Source of the DNA: Prevotella sp. oral taxon 299 str. F0039
GTDB lineage: Bacteria; Bacteroidota; Bacteroidia; Bacteroidales; Bacteroidaceae
Reading direction: 5' to 3'
Length of the DNA stretch: 64,000 nucleotides
NCBI RefSeq assembly: GCF_000163055.2
Contig: NC_022124.1
Location: 434,001 to 498,000, forward strand
Positions 1-10,235 of the stretch are shown piece after piece; positions within the stretch are counted from its first letter, which is position 1; the number at the start of each line of letters is the position of its first letter. The notes under the pieces were generated by a model, which was given only the letters and a program-made list of their open reading frames with translations, made no database searches and was not told the DNA's origin. The position numbers were made by a program, and so were the translations under genes.

Positions 1-803
<803 letters not shown>

Positions 804-838
804 TTATTTCTCTATAATTATAGTGTTTAATTTGGCTA

Positions 839-846
839 CAAAAGTA
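839..846 (-). promoter_or_regulatory. -7 promoter element of proS
   Basis: On the minus strand this reads TACTTTTG, matching the Bacteroidetes -7 consensus TAnnTTTG. It sits about 40 bp upstream of the proS start. No convincing -33 TTTG is seen at the expected distance. Confidence 0.5.
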
Positions 847-928
847 CAAAAAAATGTTGGTAAATAAATGGGTTGTGATAAAAAAGAATTACCTTTGCAC
901 TGCGTAATATTTAATTTTATAGGTAATT

Positions 929-1606
929 ATGAAGAATGTAAAGATGATAACACTTGGTATGTGTTGTTTAACTATATTAAGTTGTCAAACAAAACAAGGG
1001 ACTGGTGCGCTTATTGGTACTGGAGGCGGTGCCGTTTTAGGTGCTATTATTGGGAGAATTGCAGGTAATACAGCCGTAGGAGCAGCAATTGGTGGAGCTG
1101 TAGGAGCAGGTGCTGGTGCAATAATTGGACGTCATATGGATAAAGTTGCCCAAGAAACCGCAGCAAAAGTAAAGAGTGCAAAGATTGAAGAAGTTACAGA
1201 TGCTAATGGTTTAAAGGCCGTTAAAGTAACATTTGATAGTGGCATTTTATTCTCAACAAATAAGGCAGTATTAAGTCAAACAAGTAAGAATGATCTTGCA
1301 AAGTTTGCAACAATATTGAAAGAAAACAGAGATTGCCATGTTGATATCTATGGACATACAGACTCTACAGGTAACGATGGAATCAATATTCCTTTGAGTA
1401 ATAGTCGTGCTCGTAGCGTTGTTAACTACTTAGAGTCATGTGGCGTAACAGGCTCTCAATTCAAAAACGTACAAGGTAAAGGTAGTTCTGAGCCAGTAGC
1501 AAGCAATTCTACTGCTAGTGGCCGTCAACAAAACCGTCGTGTTGAAGTGTATTTGTATGCAAGTCAAGCAATGGTTAATGCTGCCAACAATGGTACTTTA
1601 AGATAA
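929..1606 (+). CDS. OmpA-family lipoprotein with glycine zipper
   Basis: A 225-residue envelope protein. The N-terminus is a lipoprotein signal ending LSCQ, so Cys19 is the probable lipidated residue. Residues about 25-70 are a glycine/alanine-rich zipper (repeated GAxxG and AAIGGAVGAGAGAIIG), which may insert in or pack on membrane. Residues about 95-215 form an OmpA C-terminal domain with VDIYGHTDSTG, LSNSRARSV and NRRVEVYL, the usual peptidoglycan-binding features. It probably anchors the outer membrane to the cell wall. A TACCTTTG element at 890-897 could be its -7 box. It is followed by a hairpin terminator at 1644-1671, so it is probably a single-gene unit. The exact physiological role is not known from sequence. 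Confidence 0.85.
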   Translation: MKNVKMITLGMCCLTILSCQTKQGTGALIGTGGGAVLGAIIGRIAGNTAVGAAIGGAVGAGAGAIIGRHMDKVAQETAAKVKSAKIEEVTDANGLKAVKVTFDSGILFSTNKAVLSQTSKNDLAKFATILKENRDCHVDIYGHTDSTGNDGINIPLSNSRARSVVNYLESCGVTGSQFKNVQGKGSSEPVASNSTASGRQQNRRVEVYLYASQAMVNAANNGTLR

Positions 1607-1643
1607 GAAGAATAAGAACTTATTTATAAAAGCATTTAAATGG

Positions 1644-1671
1644 GGAGCACCATAGCGAGTGCTCCTCTTTT
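1644..1671 (+). terminator. Intrinsic terminator after the OmpA-family gene
   Basis: A perfect 7-bp stem, GGAGCAC (1644-1650) and GTGCTCC (1659-1665), with an 8-nt loop is followed by a T-rich tract (TCTTTTATT). The downstream gene begins at 1678, immediately after it. Confidence 0.75.
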
Positions 1672-1677
1672 ATTATT

Positions 1678-2382
1678 ATGAGACAAGTACAAAAAATTAT
1701 ACGCTGGATACTCGCTTTGTTCTTTGGAAGTAGTATTCTTGCAGTAGTTTTATATCGTTTTATACCCGTATATGTCACCCCATTGATGATTATACGCTGT
1801 ATACAGCATTCTGGAGATGAAGGAGGAGCAGGCATACATCACTCTTGGATACCTCTTTCTGAGATGTCAAAGTATATGCCTGTCGCTGTTATTGCAAGTG
1901 AAGATCAACGTTTCATGATGCATCATGGATTTGATTATGATGCAATAGAGAAAGCGGCAAAACACAATTTAAAGAAGAAAGGCAAGAAGTTGGGCGCAAG
2001 TACCATATCTCAACAAACTGCAAAGAATGTGTTTCTTTGGCCTGGTCGTTCGTGGATAAGAAAGGGATTTGAAGTGTATTTCACCGCATTAATTGAACTA
2101 ATGTGGAGCAAACAGCGTATAATGGAAGTATATCTCAATTCTATTGAAATGGGAAAGGGAATTTATGGGGTTAGTGCTGTTGCTAAATACCATTTCGAAG
2201 CCAATGCAAACGAACTAACAAGAAGTGACTGTGCTCTTATAGCAGCAACGCTTCCTAATCCCATTAAGTTCAATAGTGCTCTGCCAAGTGCATATATTCG
2301 TAAGCGACAAAGACAAATTTTAGTTCAAATGCGACATGTTCCTTTGATGCCAAAAGAAGGAGAAGACCCAAAAGAAAAATAG
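1678..2382 (+). CDS. mtgA: Monofunctional peptidoglycan glycosyltransferase
   Basis: It polymerises lipid II into glycan strands at the periplasmic face of the inner membrane. The protein has 234 residues, a normal length for MtgA. It has one N-terminal membrane anchor (about 10-30) and a GT51 domain: the catalytic glutamate motif [14 protein letters not shown] (Glu75), then [12 protein letters not shown] (about 107-117) and the later motifs [13 protein letters not shown] and [12 protein letters not shown]. There is no transpeptidase domain, which separates it from class A PBPs. The ATG starts directly after the preceding terminator. The helicase gene follows after 53 bp and could be co-transcribed. 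Confidence 0.93.
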   Translation: MRQVQKIIRWILALFFGSSILAVVLYRFIPVYVTPLMIIRCIQHSGDEGGAGIHHSWIPLSEMSKYMPVAVIASEDQRFMMHHGFDYDAIEKAAKHNLKKKGKKLGASTISQQTAKNVFLWPGRSWIRKGFEVYFTALIELMWSKQRIMEVYLNSIEMGKGIYGVSAVAKYHFEANANELTRSDCALIAATLPNPIKFNSALPSAYIRKRQRQILVQMRHVPLMPKEGEDPKEK

Positions 2383-2435
2383 TTATTACTTATAATTTGA
2401 ACTGTTCTTGAAACTAAAAAATAACATATAAAAGG

Positions 2436-4847
2436 ATGAATCTTTTGAATGAATTAAATGAAAAGCAAAGAGAAGCGGTTGAATATATATCAGGACCACA
2501 GCTTGTTATTGCAGGAGCTGGATCTGGAAAGACACGTGTTCTAACCTATAAAATTGCCTATTTGATAGAAAAAGGCTTTATGCCTTGGAGTATCTTGGCT
2601 TTGACTTTCACCAATAAAGCTGCTAATGAGATGAAAGAAAGAATAGCAACTCTAGTGGGAGAGCAGTCTGCACGTCAATTACAAATGGGTACTTTTCATT
2701 CTGTTTTTTCACGAATTCTTCGAAACGAAGCAGCTACAATAGGCTATCAGCGTAACTTTACTATCTATGATGAAAGCGATTCACGTTCCTTAATTAAAAC
2801 TATCGTGAAAGAACTTCAATTAGATGACAAAGTGTATAAGCCCGCAACTATATCTTCAAGAATAAGTATGGCAAAGAATATGCTTATCTCTTCAGAACAA
2901 TATGCGTCGGATTCTGAACTTATTGACCGAGATAAAAGAGACAATATTCCATTGACATACAGTATATATAAGATTTATACTCAACGATGTGTTAATGCCA
3001 ATTGTATGGATTTTGATGATCTATTAATGAACACTTATAGATTATTTAAGGAGCATGAAACAATCAGACAAAAGTATGCAAACCTTTTTTCTTATATCTT
3101 AGTAGACGAGTATCAAGATACCAATTCAGTGCAACAACATATTGTTAGCTTGTTAACCAAAGAGAAACAACATATTTGTGTTGTTGGAGATGATGCGCAA
3201 AGTATCTATGGTTTTCGTGGTGCTAACATAGATAATATATTGAGTTTTCAGAAAGTTTATCCCGATTCAAAACTCTTTAAGCTTGAACAAAACTATCGTT
3301 CAACACAGAATATCGTTCAAGCAGCAAACGGATTGATTAAATATAATAAACATCAAATCCCCAAAGATGTTTATAGCATGCAAGAAAAAGGGGAGAAGCT
3401 CGTAGTAAAAGAAGCGGCATCAGATAGAGAAGAAGCATCTATTGTTTGTAGAGATATTAATAAAATACGGAGAAATTTTGACGATGAATATAAAGATTTT
3501 GCCATTTTATATCGCACGAACTCACAGAGTAGATCTTTTGAAGACGAGCTGAGAAAAATGCAAATCCCATACGTTATTTATGGAGGGCTCAGCTTTTATC
3601 AACGAAAAGAGATAAAAGATGTTATTGCATATTTTAGACTTGTTGTTAATCCTTCTGACGAAGAAGCCTTAAAAAGAATTATTAATTATCCTACTCGAGG
3701 TATTGGAAACACTACAATTCAAAAGGTTATTGATGCTGCTCGTTTACATAATGTAAGCCTTTGGAAGGTAATTTCTTCACCAGCAAAATACAATGTATCT
3801 CTTAATAAGGGTACAATAACAAAACTCTCTGGATTTGTTAACTTAATAAGAGGATTTATAGAGCTACTCGATAAAAAAGATGCTTTTGTATTAGGAATGC
3901 AGATTATCAAAGAAAGTGGAATTACTGCAGACATATTTTCGAGTACAGGTGTTGAAGGTTTATCACGTCAAGAGAATATACAAGAATTCATTAATAGTCT
4001 TCAAGAGTTTGTAGATGCTCGTAAAGAAGAAGGAGAGGGAGATTCAATTGGATTGCCTGATTTCTTGCAACAGGTTGCTTTATTGTCTGATTCTGATTCA
4101 AACGACGATACAGATAATAAAGTTTCATTGATGACGATACATGCTTCAAAGGGATTGGAATATCCCAATATCTTCATTGTTGGATTGGAAGAGAACATCT
4201 TTCCCAGTCCTATGATGTGCGATTCTTTGCGTAAGTTAGAAGAAGAAAGACGTCTTTTATATGTTGCTATCACACGAGCAGAGAAGCGTTGTACTATTAC
4301 TTTTGCTAAAAATAGATATCGCTTTGGTAATGTGGAGTTTAACAATAGAAGTAGATTTGTAGAAGAATTGGATAAAAAATATATCGAATTTGATGATAAT
4401 AGCAATGCTTTTAGCTCATTAAAGCATAGCTCTTACAATGCAATGTCAATGCAAAATAATTCGAGAATGAATGCTCAAAATAGTCATCCTGTGGCTTCTC
4501 AGTTTATGGCAGATGCAAAACCACGTATTGTTGGCTTACGAAAACCAGAACAAAAGGTCGATCCTTTCTCAGAAAGATTTAAGCAACGCTTAGTGAAAGA
4601 GGGTGGAAGATTGGTTAAGGTTAATCGTCTGATCAATCCAAGTAATGCTGAAACAAAGGTAGAAAGTACGTCTACTTCTGCAGGTAACTTGAAACTTGGG
4701 ACAATAATTGAGCATCAACGATTTGGAAAAGGAAAGGTTTTACAATTAGAAGGAACAGGTGAAAATGCCAAAGCAACAGTCGAATTTGCGAATATAGGAA
4801 CCAAACAATTGCTACTTAAGTTTGCCAAATTCACCATCATAGGTTAA
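2436..4847 (+). CDS. UvrD/PcrA-type ATP-dependent DNA helicase
   Basis: A superfamily 1A 3'-5' helicase that acts in nucleotide-excision and replication-associated repair in the cytoplasm. It has 803 residues. Visible motifs are the Q motif (LNEKQREAV), Walker A AGAGSGKT (26-33), ALTFTNKAANEMKER (motif Ia), GTFHSVFSRILR, the Walker B motif VDEYQDTN (about 223-230), GDDAQSIYGFRGA, the motif IV-VI region (LEQNYRST, SLMTIHASKGLEYPNIFIVG, EEERRLLYVAITRA), and a C-terminal PcrA-like Tudor module (LGTIIEHQRFGKGKV). It is closer to PcrA/UvrD than to Rep or RecB. There is no nuclease domain. Confidence 0.93.
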   Translation: MNLLNELNEKQREAVEYISGPQLVIAGAGSGKTRVLTYKIAYLIEKGFMPWSILALTFTNKAANEMKERIATLVGEQSARQLQMGTFHSVFSRILRNEAATIGYQRNFTIYDESDSRSLIKTIVKELQLDDKVYKPATISSRISMAKNMLISSEQYASDSELIDRDKRDNIPLTYSIYKIYTQRCVNANCMDFDDLLMNTYRLFKEHETIRQKYANLFSYILVDEYQDTNSVQQHIVSLLTKEKQHICVVGDDAQSIYGFRGANIDNILSFQKVYPDSKLFKLEQNYRSTQNIVQAANGLIKYNKHQIPKDVYSMQEKGEKLVVKEAASDREEASIVCRDINKIRRNFDDEYKDFAILYRTNSQSRSFEDELRKMQIPYVIYGGLSFYQRKEIKDVIAYFRLVVNPSDEEALKRIINYPTRGIGNTTIQKVIDAARLHNVSLWKVISSPAKYNVSLNKGTITKLSGFVNLIRGFIELLDKKDAFVLGMQIIKESGITADIFSSTGVEGLSRQENIQEFINSLQEFVDARKEEGEGDSIGLPDFLQQVALLSDSDSNDDTDNKVSLMTIHASKGLEYPNIFIVGLEENIFPSPMMCDSLRKLEEERRLLYVAITRAEKRCTITFAKNRYRFGNVEFNNRSRFVEELDKKYIEFDDNSNAFSSLKHSSYNAMSMQNNSRMNAQNSHPVASQFMADAKPRIVGLRKPEQKVDPFSERFKQRLVKEGGRLVKVNRLINPSNAETKVESTSTSAGNLKLGTIIEHQRFGKGKVLQLEGTGENAKATVEFANIGTKQLLLKFAKFTIIG

Positions 4848-4987
4848 TTTTTTTACTTTCATTCTATTGGTTTAAGATTGTAAAGACTAATAGAAAACCA
4901 CAAATAATGGTATAAGAAAAGTAGAAATAACTTTGTTTCAGTTGAAAGTTTATAGCTACAAATACTTATACTATTAAAATAATTTGC

Positions 4988-4995
4988 TATATTTG
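4988..4995 (+). promoter_or_regulatory. Probable -7 promoter element for sppA
   Basis: TATATTTG matches TAnnTTTG. It lies in the 237-bp gap after the helicase gene, about 90 bp upstream of the sppA start. A fitting -33 element is not clear. The rest of the gap (4848-5084) is AT-rich and shows no other feature. Confidence 0.45.
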
Positions 4996-5084
4996 CATTA
5001 TTATGTGCAGGTTAAAGCATTTCTTTTCAATTTGCACTGTTATAAACTTCTACATCATTTAATAGAGCATAAAACAAAAAGTAT

Positions 5085-6857
5085 ATGAAAAGTTTCTTCA
5101 AATCAGTACTTGCCACTATTACTGGACTAATTATTTTTAGCGTTATTGTATTTATAATATTAATGATTTCCTTTGTGGGAATGGTTGCGTCGTCTAGTTC
5201 TAAGATGGCAATTAAAAATAATTCAGTACTTGTACTCAATCTTTCAGGTACAATAGAGGAACAAACTAAGGAGAATATACTTGGACAAATAACAGGCAAT
5301 ACGGTCAATTCTTTAGGGTTAGATCAACTACTTTCTGCCATTCAAAAGGCTAAAAGTAATGATAATATAAAAGGTATTTATATCGAAGCAGGATTACTAA
5401 GCTCAGGTTATGCAACTCTTCAAGAAGTTAGAAATGCTCTTCTTGACTTTAGAAACTCAGGAAAATGGATTATTGCTTACGGAGATGAATACACTCAAGG
5501 AGCTTATTATGTGGCTTCTGTTGCTAATAAAGTACTGATAAATCCAGAAGGAATGCTCGACTGGCATGGTCTTGCTGCTCAGCCAATGTTTATAAAAGAT
5601 GCCGTTGCTAAAGTGGGAGTGAGATACAATGTTATAAAGGTTGGTAAGTATAAGAGTGCAACAGAGATGTACACCGAAGACCAAATGAGTGATGCAAACA
5701 AAGAGCAAGTAGGTCGTTTCCTCAATGGGACATGGCAAGTTTTATGCCAATCTGTTGCAAAGAGCAGAGGGGTAGAGGTAGACTCCTTAAACGCTTATGC
5801 TGATAGACTTATCGCTTTAGAAGCTGCAACACAGCTCTTGTCTTATAAACTTGTTGATGGTCTTGTTTATACCGACCAAATTAAGCCCATCATTAATAAA
5901 CTATTGGGACAAGAACCTACAGATGTTATTAATCAAGTGGGTATATCTGATATGCAGCAAATTGAGAACTCCACAAGTGATAATAATGAAATAGCTGTGT
6001 ATTATGCTCAAGGAACAATTGTACAAAACCAGGCAGTAGGACTCTTTGCACAAGGAGGTGATATTGTTAGCCAAACAGTGTGCACTGATTTAGAGAAGCT
6101 TATGAAAGACGATAATATTAAAGCTGTTGTTATACGTATTAACTCTGGTGGTGGTGATGCATATGCTTCTGAACAAATATGGCATCAAGTTACAGAACTC
6201 AAAGCAAAGAAACCAGTTGTTATTTCTATGGGTGATTATGCTGCTTCTGGTGCGTATTACTTAAGTTGTAATGCCAATTGGATTATAGCTCAACCTACAA
6301 CACTAACAGGAAGTATCGGTATTTTCGGAGTTATTCCTGATTTTAGTGGTTTAGTTAATGGCAAACTAGGAGTGAAGTTCGATGAAATACAAACAAATAA
6401 GAATAGTTCTTTTGGTAACGTTTTTGCTCGTCCTTTAAATCAAGATGAGGTAAAATATTTAACTGCAAAGATACAACGAGGATATTCTTTGTTTAGAAAA
6501 AGAGTGGCGGAAGGGCGTCATTTAACTATCGAACAAGTCGAAAAGATTGCACAAGGACATGTATGGTTAGGTTCAGATGCACTTAATATTCATTTAGTAG
6601 ACCAACTCGGAGGATTGAATGAGGCTATTGCTAAGGCTGCACAGCTAGCAAAACTAACCAATTATACTACAAACAACTATCCAGCACAAGCTTCTTGGTT
6701 GGATATGTTCAAGGAAGCAGAAGGACGAAATAACTATATTGACGAGCAATTGCGTTTGACCTTAGGTGACTTATACGAACCTCTTGCTATGGTGAGGGTG
6801 GCAAAACAACGCCAAATGATGCAGGCTCAACTTCCTTATGTTTTAAATATTAAATAG
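5085..6857 (+). CDS. sppA: Signal peptide peptidase SppA, 67K type
   Basis: A membrane-anchored serine protease that degrades cleaved signal peptides in the envelope. At 590 residues it is the long, duplicated form (two S49 domains), as in E. coli SppA. A transmembrane anchor spans about residues 8-40. The N-terminal domain carries the lysine of the Ser-Lys dyad in VGKYKSATEMYTEDQMS (about 187-189), and the C-terminal domain carries the nucleophilic serine in GDYAASGAYYLSC. LTGSIGIFGV is also typical. The lpxK gene begins 8 bp after the stop, so sppA, lpxK and the phosphorylase gene probably form one operon. Confidence 0.94.
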   Translation: MKSFFKSVLATITGLIIFSVIVFIILMISFVGMVASSSSKMAIKNNSVLVLNLSGTIEEQTKENILGQITGNTVNSLGLDQLLSAIQKAKSNDNIKGIYIEAGLLSSGYATLQEVRNALLDFRNSGKWIIAYGDEYTQGAYYVASVANKVLINPEGMLDWHGLAAQPMFIKDAVAKVGVRYNVIKVGKYKSATEMYTEDQMSDANKEQVGRFLNGTWQVLCQSVAKSRGVEVDSLNAYADRLIALEAATQLLSYKLVDGLVYTDQIKPIINKLLGQEPTDVINQVGISDMQQIENSTSDNNEIAVYYAQGTIVQNQAVGLFAQGGDIVSQTVCTDLEKLMKDDNIKAVVIRINSGGGDAYASEQIWHQVTELKAKKPVVISMGDYAASGAYYLSCNANWIIAQPTTLTGSIGIFGVIPDFSGLVNGKLGVKFDEIQTNKNSSFGNVFARPLNQDEVKYLTAKIQRGYSLFRKRVAEGRHLTIEQVEKIAQGHVWLGSDALNIHLVDQLGGLNEAIAKAAQLAKLTNYTTNNYPAQASWLDMFKEAEGRNNYIDEQLRLTLGDLYEPLAMVRVAKQRQMMQAQLPYVLNIK

Positions 6858-6865
6858 TCAGAACT

Positions 6866-8044
6866 ATGAGAATCGAAGGTGATTTTATAAAAATAAACGA
6901 CTGGCTTCTGCCTTTTAGTTGGTTATATGGGCTTGCAGTTCGATTCAGAAATCAACTATTTGAAATAGGAATTCTTAAAAGTAAGACCTATAAGATACCT
7001 ATTATATCTATAGGAAATATAACAGTGGGTGGTGCAGGTAAAACTCCTCACGTTGAATATCTTGTTCGTTTACTTAAAGATCAAGTGAAAGTGGCAGTAT
7101 TATCCCGTGGGTATAAGCGTAAAAGTAAAGGGTTTCAGCTTGCAACAAAAGATTCTTCAATCTTTGAAATAGGAGATGAACCATTTCAGATGAAAGAGAA
7201 ATATCCTGATGTTTACGTTGCAGTAGATAAAGATAGATGCAATGGTATAGACCAAATTACAAGTGAAGAGGAAACAAAAGATACTGATGTTATTCTTTTA
7301 GATGATGCTTTCCAACATCGATATGTGAAACCTGGTATCAATGTTTTATTGATAGATTATCATCGATTGATTATATATGACAAGTTATTGCCTGCTGGTC
7401 GATTAAGAGAGCCACAAGAAGGAAAGTCGAGAGCGGATATTGTTATCATAACAAAGTGCCCTAAAGACCTTAAACCAATGGAGTTTAGAGTTCTAACAAA
7501 AGCAATGGATCTCTACCCATATCAAAGCTTATTCTTTACAACAATTGATTATTGCGACTTAAAATTATTGTTTAAAGAGAAACAACAGCCTCTTGATTCA
7601 ATAACAAACGATACCAATGTACTATTATTAACGGGTATTGCTTCGCCAAAGCAAATCATAGTTGACTTGCAACAATACACCAATAAAATAAAATCTTTAT
7701 CGTATAGTGACCATCATCAATTTACTGATAAGGATTTACAGGAGGTGATAGCGACCTATAAAAGTATGCCTTCCCCTAAAATGATTATAACAACAGAGAA
7801 GGATGCCACACGATTGAGACATTTAGAATCAGAATTAGAAGAGTTGAAAGATTCGTTATATGTGTTACCAATTATGGTATCTTTTATGCTTGATCAACAA
7901 GAATTATTTAATAACAAAATAACAAGTTATGTACGAAAAAATTCAAGAAACAGCATCTTGGCTAAAAGAAAGGATGACAACAAGTCCAAAAACAGCAATA
8001 ATATTGGGAACAGGACTAGGACAATTAGCTTCAGAAATAACTGA
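6866..8044 (+). CDS. lpxK: Tetraacyldisaccharide 4'-kinase
   Basis: LpxK phosphorylates the 4' position of the lipid A disaccharide precursor at the inner membrane. The protein has 392 residues. The P-loop motif GNITVGGAGKTPHVEYLV (about 51-68) and the downstream VLSRGYKRKSKGF, GDEPFQMKE and DDAFQHRYV motifs are diagnostic. Its last 38 codons lie inside the next gene: the stop (8042-8044) is 116 bp past the phosphorylase start, in another frame. The tail there is basic, asparagine-rich and probably unstructured. It follows sppA by 8 bp. Confidence 0.92.
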   Translation: MRIEGDFIKINDWLLPFSWLYGLAVRFRNQLFEIGILKSKTYKIPIISIGNITVGGAGKTPHVEYLVRLLKDQVKVAVLSRGYKRKSKGFQLATKDSSIFEIGDEPFQMKEKYPDVYVAVDKDRCNGIDQITSEEETKDTDVILLDDAFQHRYVKPGINVLLIDYHRLIIYDKLLPAGRLREPQEGKSRADIVIITKCPKDLKPMEFRVLTKAMDLYPYQSLFFTTIDYCDLKLLFKEKQQPLDSITNDTNVLLLTGIASPKQIIVDLQQYTNKIKSLSYSDHHQFTDKDLQEVIATYKSMPSPKMIITTEKDATRLRHLESELEELKDSLYVLPIMVSFMLDQQELFNNKITSYVRKNSRNSILAKRKDDNKSKNSNNIGNRTRTISFRNN

Positions 8045-8738
8045 TACTTATAGTTTTTCCTATAACGATATACCAAATTTCCCAGTGTCAACTGTAGAAG
8101 GACACGCAGGAAGACTTATATTTGGTAAACTTGGTGGCAAAGATATTATGGCTATGGAGGGTAGATTTCATTATTATGAGGGATACTCAATGAAAGAAGT
8201 TACCTTCCCTCAAAGAGTCATGCACGAGCTTGGAATTGAGACTCTTTTTGTGTCAAATGCAGCTGGGGGTATGAATCCTGAGTTTCAAATAGGCGATCTT
8301 ATGGTGATAACAGACCATATTAACTTCTTCCCCGAACATCCTTTAAGAGGAAAGAACTTCCCTACTGGCCCTCGTTTTCCTGATATGCATGAGGCTTATA
8401 ACAAAGGACTTATAGAACTAGCAAATAGTATTGCTAAGGAAAAGGGTATCCGTTTGGTTCATGGTGTCTATATGGGTGTAAGCGGACCAACATTCGAAAC
8501 ACCTGCTGAATATCGTGCATTTTATCGTTTAGGCGCTGATGCTGTGGGTATGAGTACTGTTCCTGAGGTTATTGTTGCATGTCATAGTGGTATTAAAGTG
8601 TTTGGTATGAGTATTATTACCGATCTTGGATTGGAAGGAACCGCTGTTGAAGTGAGTCATGAGGAAGTGCAAATTGCAGCGAATAAGGCTCAACCTTTGA
8701 TGACAGAGATTATGCGTGAGATGATTCGTCGCTCATAA
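7929..8738 (+). CDS. Purine nucleoside phosphorylase
   Basis: It cleaves purine (deoxy)nucleosides with phosphate in the purine salvage pathway. The 269-residue protein belongs to the trimeric PNP (PunA/PNP-I) family. It shows AIILGTGLG (phosphate-binding loop, about 24-32), EGHAGRLIFG, GRFHYYEGY, the VSNAAGGMNP motif (about 113-122), GPTFETPAEYRA, GADAVGMSTVPE and ITDLG. Its start overlaps lpxK by 116 bp. MYEKIQETASWLKERM is a natural N-terminus for the family, so the start is considered right. A terminator follows at 8791-8846. Confidence 0.92.
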   Translation: MYEKIQETASWLKERMTTSPKTAIILGTGLGQLASEITDTYSFSYNDIPNFPVSTVEGHAGRLIFGKLGGKDIMAMEGRFHYYEGYSMKEVTFPQRVMHELGIETLFVSNAAGGMNPEFQIGDLMVITDHINFFPEHPLRGKNFPTGPRFPDMHEAYNKGLIELANSIAKEKGIRLVHGVYMGVSGPTFETPAEYRAFYRLGADAVGMSTVPEVIVACHSGIKVFGMSIITDLGLEGTAVEVSHEEVQIAANKAQPLMTEIMREMIRRS

Positions 8739-8790
8739 TCAGTTGTTCTTCTATAATACAAAAAGAAGTCAAACCATAAGACATAAAAAC

Positions 8791-8846
8791 AAGAACCAAC
8801 CTCAAATGATTAAATATAGTAATCTATTGAGAGGTTGGTTCTTTTC
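8791..8846 (+). terminator. Terminator after the nucleoside phosphorylase gene
   Basis: A perfect 13-bp inverted repeat, AAGAACCAACCTC (8791-8803) and GAGGTTGGTTCTT (8831-8843), is followed by TTTTCCC. It ends the sppA-lpxK-phosphorylase unit. Confidence 0.8.
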
Positions 8847-8917
8847 CCTATTTATGACAAATAACAATAAGTTTTCTTTATATAGCAATTTTATAATATA
8901 ATTAAGTAATTGAATTA

Positions 8918-9988
8918 ATGACAGATATTTCAAAACTTGGTGAGTTTGGATTGATCAATCACCTAACAAAAGATATAAAACCACAAAACGAATCAACTCT
9001 TTATGGTATTGGAGATGATTGTGCGGTATTGCATTATCCATCTAGCGAGGTTCTTCTTTCTACTGATATGTTGATGGAGGGTGTTCATTTTGATCTTACT
9101 TATATAGATCTTCAACACCTTGGATACAAGTCGGCTATGGTTAATATTAGTGATATCTTCGCCATGAATGGCACACCAAAGCAGATTACGGTTAGCTTGG
9201 CACTTAGTAAACGTTTTACTGTTGAGGATTTAGAGATGTTCTATAGCGGAGTAAGAGCAGCGTGTGAAAAGTGGAATGTGGATATTGTTGGAGGAGATAC
9301 AACCTCTTCTTATACAGGTTTAGCAATTAGTATCACCTGTATTGGTGAGGCCAATAAAGAAGATATCGTATATAGAAACGGGGCTAAAGATACTGACTTG
9401 ATTTGCGTTTCTGGAGATCTTGGTGCTGCATATATGGGACTTCAGTTGCTAGAAAGAGAGAAAGTGGTTTACTATCAGCAAGTAGACGAAGCGAGAAAGA
9501 ACAACAATCAAAGTCTGCTTGACGAGCTTCGAAACTTTCAACCCGATTTTGCTGGTAAAGAATATCTATTACAACGACAGCTACAAACAGAGGCTAGGGG
9601 AGATATTATTAAGCAATTAAAAGAAGAAAATATCCATCCCACTGCAATGATTGATGTTTCTGATGGTTTAAGTAGCGAGCTTATTCATATCTGTAAGCAA
9701 AGTAATTGTGGCTGCAGAGTATATGAAAAAAATATTCCTATCGACTATCAAACTGCTATAATGGCTGAAGAGTTGAATATGAATGTTACGACTTGTGCTC
9801 TTAATGGTGGTGAAGATTATGAACTATTATTTACTGTTCCCATTGGAGATCATGAGAAAATAAGTAACATGCAGAATGTAAAAATTATTGGACACATCAC
9901 AAAGCCTGAGTTTGGAATGCAATTGGTTACACGAGATAATAATGAGTTTGAATTGAAAGCACAAGGTTGGAACCCGATAAAAGACTAA
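8918..9988 (+). CDS. thiL: Thiamine-monophosphate kinase
   Basis: ThiL phosphorylates thiamine monophosphate to the active cofactor thiamine diphosphate. The 356-residue protein has the AIRS/ThiL fold: N-terminal GEFGLINHL, GIGDDCAVL, LLSTDMLMEGVHF, MVNISDIFAMNGTPK, then DIVGGDTTSS, ICVSGDLGAAYMG, IDVSDGLSSELIHIC and NGGEDYELLFTV. The aspartate-rich GDD, SDI and VGGDT motifs that bind Mg-ATP are all present. It has its own region behind a terminator and no thiamine genes beside it. The Rho-independent hairpin at 10150-10186 is the first one downstream. Confidence 0.93.
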   Translation: MTDISKLGEFGLINHLTKDIKPQNESTLYGIGDDCAVLHYPSSEVLLSTDMLMEGVHFDLTYIDLQHLGYKSAMVNISDIFAMNGTPKQITVSLALSKRFTVEDLEMFYSGVRAACEKWNVDIVGGDTTSSYTGLAISITCIGEANKEDIVYRNGAKDTDLICVSGDLGAAYMGLQLLEREKVVYYQQVDEARKNNNQSLLDELRNFQPDFAGKEYLLQRQLQTEARGDIIKQLKEENIHPTAMIDVSDGLSSELIHICKQSNCGCRVYEKNIPIDYQTAIMAEELNMNVTTCALNGGEDYELLFTVPIGDHEKISNMQNVKIIGHITKPEFGMQLVTRDNNEFELKAQGWNPIKD

Positions 9989-10111
9989 CAATTCTTTTGT
10001 GGTTAGTTGATTATGTGTTTTTATAGTGCAAATTAGGATTCTTTTTTATTCTATATTTGGAACTTTTTATAGGCTTAAATCTCTTTATATACTAAATTAT
10101 TTTTATAAAGA

Positions 10112-10199
10112 ATTGTATTTTAGAAGAAATAACAATGCTATTCTAAAGAAAAAGTAATGCTTTTACAATGTAGAAGCATTACTTTTATTGTATAAAATC
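10112..10199 (+). repeat. Array 1 of 22-nt period repeats (4 units)
   Basis: Four direct units start at 10112, 10134, 10156 and 10178, exactly 22 nt apart. The ten-base heads read ATTGTATTTT, AATGCTATTC, AATGCTTTTA and ATTACTTTTA. The unit tails read AAATAAC, AAAAAGT, TAGAAGC and TAAAATC. They fit the family consensus AATRCTTTTG-N5-TAATARC seen at four other loci of this window. The array lies in the convergent gap between thiL and the sulfatase gene and overlaps a hairpin at 10150-10186. Confidence 0.8.
10150..10186. terminator. Bidirectional terminator between thiL and the sulfatase gene
   Basis: A perfect 13-bp inverted repeat, AAAAGTAATGCTT (10150-10162) and AAGCATTACTTTT (10174-10186), with A- and T-tracts on its ends lies between two convergent genes. 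The hairpin is built from two units of the 22-nt repeat array. Confidence 0.65.
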
Positions 10200-10235
10200 A
10201 TTGATTTGTCAGCTGAATTTATATCCTGAATTTCT

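Noticed and set aside
4001-4405. A minus-strand open frame of 134 codons inside the helicase gene.
   Set aside because: It lies wholly in a well-supported gene and has no recognisable motif or start context.
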